Origin: Methylovulum sp.
Lineage (GTDB): Bacteria > Pseudomonadota > Gammaproteobacteria > Methylococcales > Methylomonadaceae
Length of the DNA stretch: 6,621 nucleotides
Direction of reading: 5' to 3'
NCBI GenBank assembly: GCA_028713595.1
Contig: JAQTNZ010000150.1
Location: forward strand, 1 to 6,621
The translations under genes and the position numbers were made by a program. A model generated the notes under the pieces. That model had not been told where the DNA came from. It was given only the letters and a program-made list of their open reading frames with translations, and did not search any database. Shown here one piece after another: positions 5,760 to 6,621 of the stretch. Every line of letters starts with the position of its first letter. Position 1 is the stretch's first letter.

Positions 5760-6621
5760 CTAACCCCTCCCAAACCGTCCATAGCGCAACAATATCCCCG
5801 GCAACAGCAATAAATTCAGCACGGTGGAAGAAGCCAAGCCGCCGACGATGATCGCCGCCATCGGCCCCATGATCTCGCGCCCTGGGTTGTCGCTGTTAAA
5901 GGCAATCGGGAACATGGCTAAGGCGGTGACTAGGGCGGTCATTAAAATGGAGGGCAGGCGTTCTTGGGCACCTAACAGCGCCGTTTCCAAGTTCCATGCC
6001 CTGCCTTCAACCTCAACCAAATAGCGGTAATGCGACAAGAGCATGATGCTGTTGCGGACGGTGATGCCGAACAGGGTGACGAAACCGACCACCGAGCCGA
6101 CCGACAAGCTGGCGTGGGTGAGCAGTACCGCCACCACGCCGCCGATCAGGGCGAAGGGTAGGTTGCAGAGGGTCAACAGCATCAGGCGCAGGCTACCGAT
6201 AGCCAGATAAATAAACATCAGCACGCCCGTGCCCGCCAGTAAGGCATGGATGATTAAGGCTTGCCGTGCTTTGGCCTGTTCGATGGCGGCGCCGGTAAAT
6301 TCAGGGTAGCTGTCTTGGCTGGCGGGAATCTCTTGTAACACGCGCGTTTTCAATTCCTGCATGAAGGCATCCAAATCGCGGTTTAAGACATTACAGGTCA
6401 CAGTTTGCCGCCGTCTGGCGTTTTGGTGCAGGATGGAATAGCGGCTGGTGGTGTGGCGGATGTCGGCGACTTGGCGCAGTTTGATGAAACTGCCATCTTT
6501 GGCGCGTAGCGGCAGGTCGCCGATAGCGTCGGGTTGTTGGCGCAATTCTGGGGTGACGGTGACGGCGACGTTCAGGACTTTGTTGCCTTGTATGTTTTTG
6601 CCGACGATACGGGTTTCGAAG
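5760..6621 (-). CDS. RND efflux permease, heavy-metal (CzcA/CusA-like) type, C-terminal part
   Basis: This is the last 286 residues of an inner-membrane proton-driven RND pump; the frame is open to the right edge, so the start lies outside the window. Full members have about 1000-1050 residues and 12 membrane helices. Visible in order (counted from the edge) are the end of the second periplasmic porter domain (TPELRQQPDAIGDLPLRA; IKLRQVADI; R70-R71 to NVLNRDLDAF), then five hydrophobic segments matching TM8-TM12 at about 121-142, 144-167, 173-197, 222-240 and 250-280. SVGSVVGFVTLFGITVRNSI and LPSILMTALVTALAMFPIAF are typical of TM10 and TM11. GITVRNS and the PGREIMGPMA loop resemble the CzcA/CusA-like clade more than AcrB-type drug pumps. 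It ends normally (LLRYGRFGRG). The substrate cannot be told, because the TM4 charged motif is outside. G+C is high, like dusB, so it looks native. Confidence 0.88.
   Translation of the reverse strand, partial: FETRIVGKNIQGNKVLNVAVTVTPELRQQPDAIGDLPLRAKDGSFIKLRQVADIRHTTSRYSILHQNARRRQTVTCNVLNRDLDAFMQELKTRVLQEIPASQDSYPEFTGAAIEQAKARQALIIHALLAGTGVLMFIYLAIGSLRLMLLTLCNLPFALIGGVVAVLLTHASLSVGSVVGFVTLFGITVRNSIMLLSHYRYLVEVEGRAWNLETALLGAQERLPSILMTALVTALAMFPIAFNSDNPGREIMGPMAAIIVGGLASSTVLNLLLLPGILLRYGRFGRG

Noticed and set aside
1..6621. CRISPR array, tRNA or rRNA gene
   Set aside because: No regularly spaced repeats, cloverleaf or rRNA-like segments were seen on either strand.

Overview
The window looks like a gammaproteobacterial chromosome. 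The main reason is a dusB-fis pair: the tRNA-dihydrouridine synthase B gene is followed after one base by the nucleoid protein gene fis, an arrangement characteristic of that class. The far right holds the end of a heavy-metal-type RND efflux pump gene. A methanotroph of the Methylococcales would fit the style of the intergenic palindrome, but that is only a guess.

Layout. Positions 1-204 hold no supportable gene: a C-rich, G-poor stretch, then a good promoter (-10 TATAAT at 129-134) for dusB (205-1185, +) and fis (1187-1465, +). Positions 1466-1739 are AT-rich and non-coding and carry a strong 15-bp palindrome (1605-1638). Positions 1740-5675 on the minus strand are one very large gene of about 1311 codons. 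Positions 5676-5759 form a short spacer with a terminator-like hairpin. Positions 5760 to the right edge (minus strand) are the C-terminal part of an RND permease whose start lies beyond the window.

The large minus-strand gene is the point of interest. Its product reads as a single-protein anti-phage system of the STAND/NACHT type. The N-terminus is a PD-(D/E)XK-like nuclease (DUF4297/Cap4-like GG...FQ and D...EIQVKK motifs). A complete NACHT NTPase core follows (GPGIGKTT, LVLLCDGMDE, VIITTRP, FVHKTFGEYAAARYLA). The last ~670 residues are helical and end in HEAT-like repeats, which would be the sensor. By analogy with Avs and bNACHT proteins, an invader component would bind the C-terminal part, the NTPase would oligomerise, and the nuclease would cut DNA. 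That mechanism is inference; the domain order is seen directly.

The gene is clearly poorer in G+C than both flanks (sample lines: 33% at 2521-2580, against 60% at 481-540 and 65% at 6061-6120). It sits alone between housekeeping-type genes, which suggests it was acquired horizontally as a one-gene defence cargo. dusB and fis work together only through co-transcription and translational coupling. The RND gene is probably unrelated to the defence gene, although both read in the same direction.
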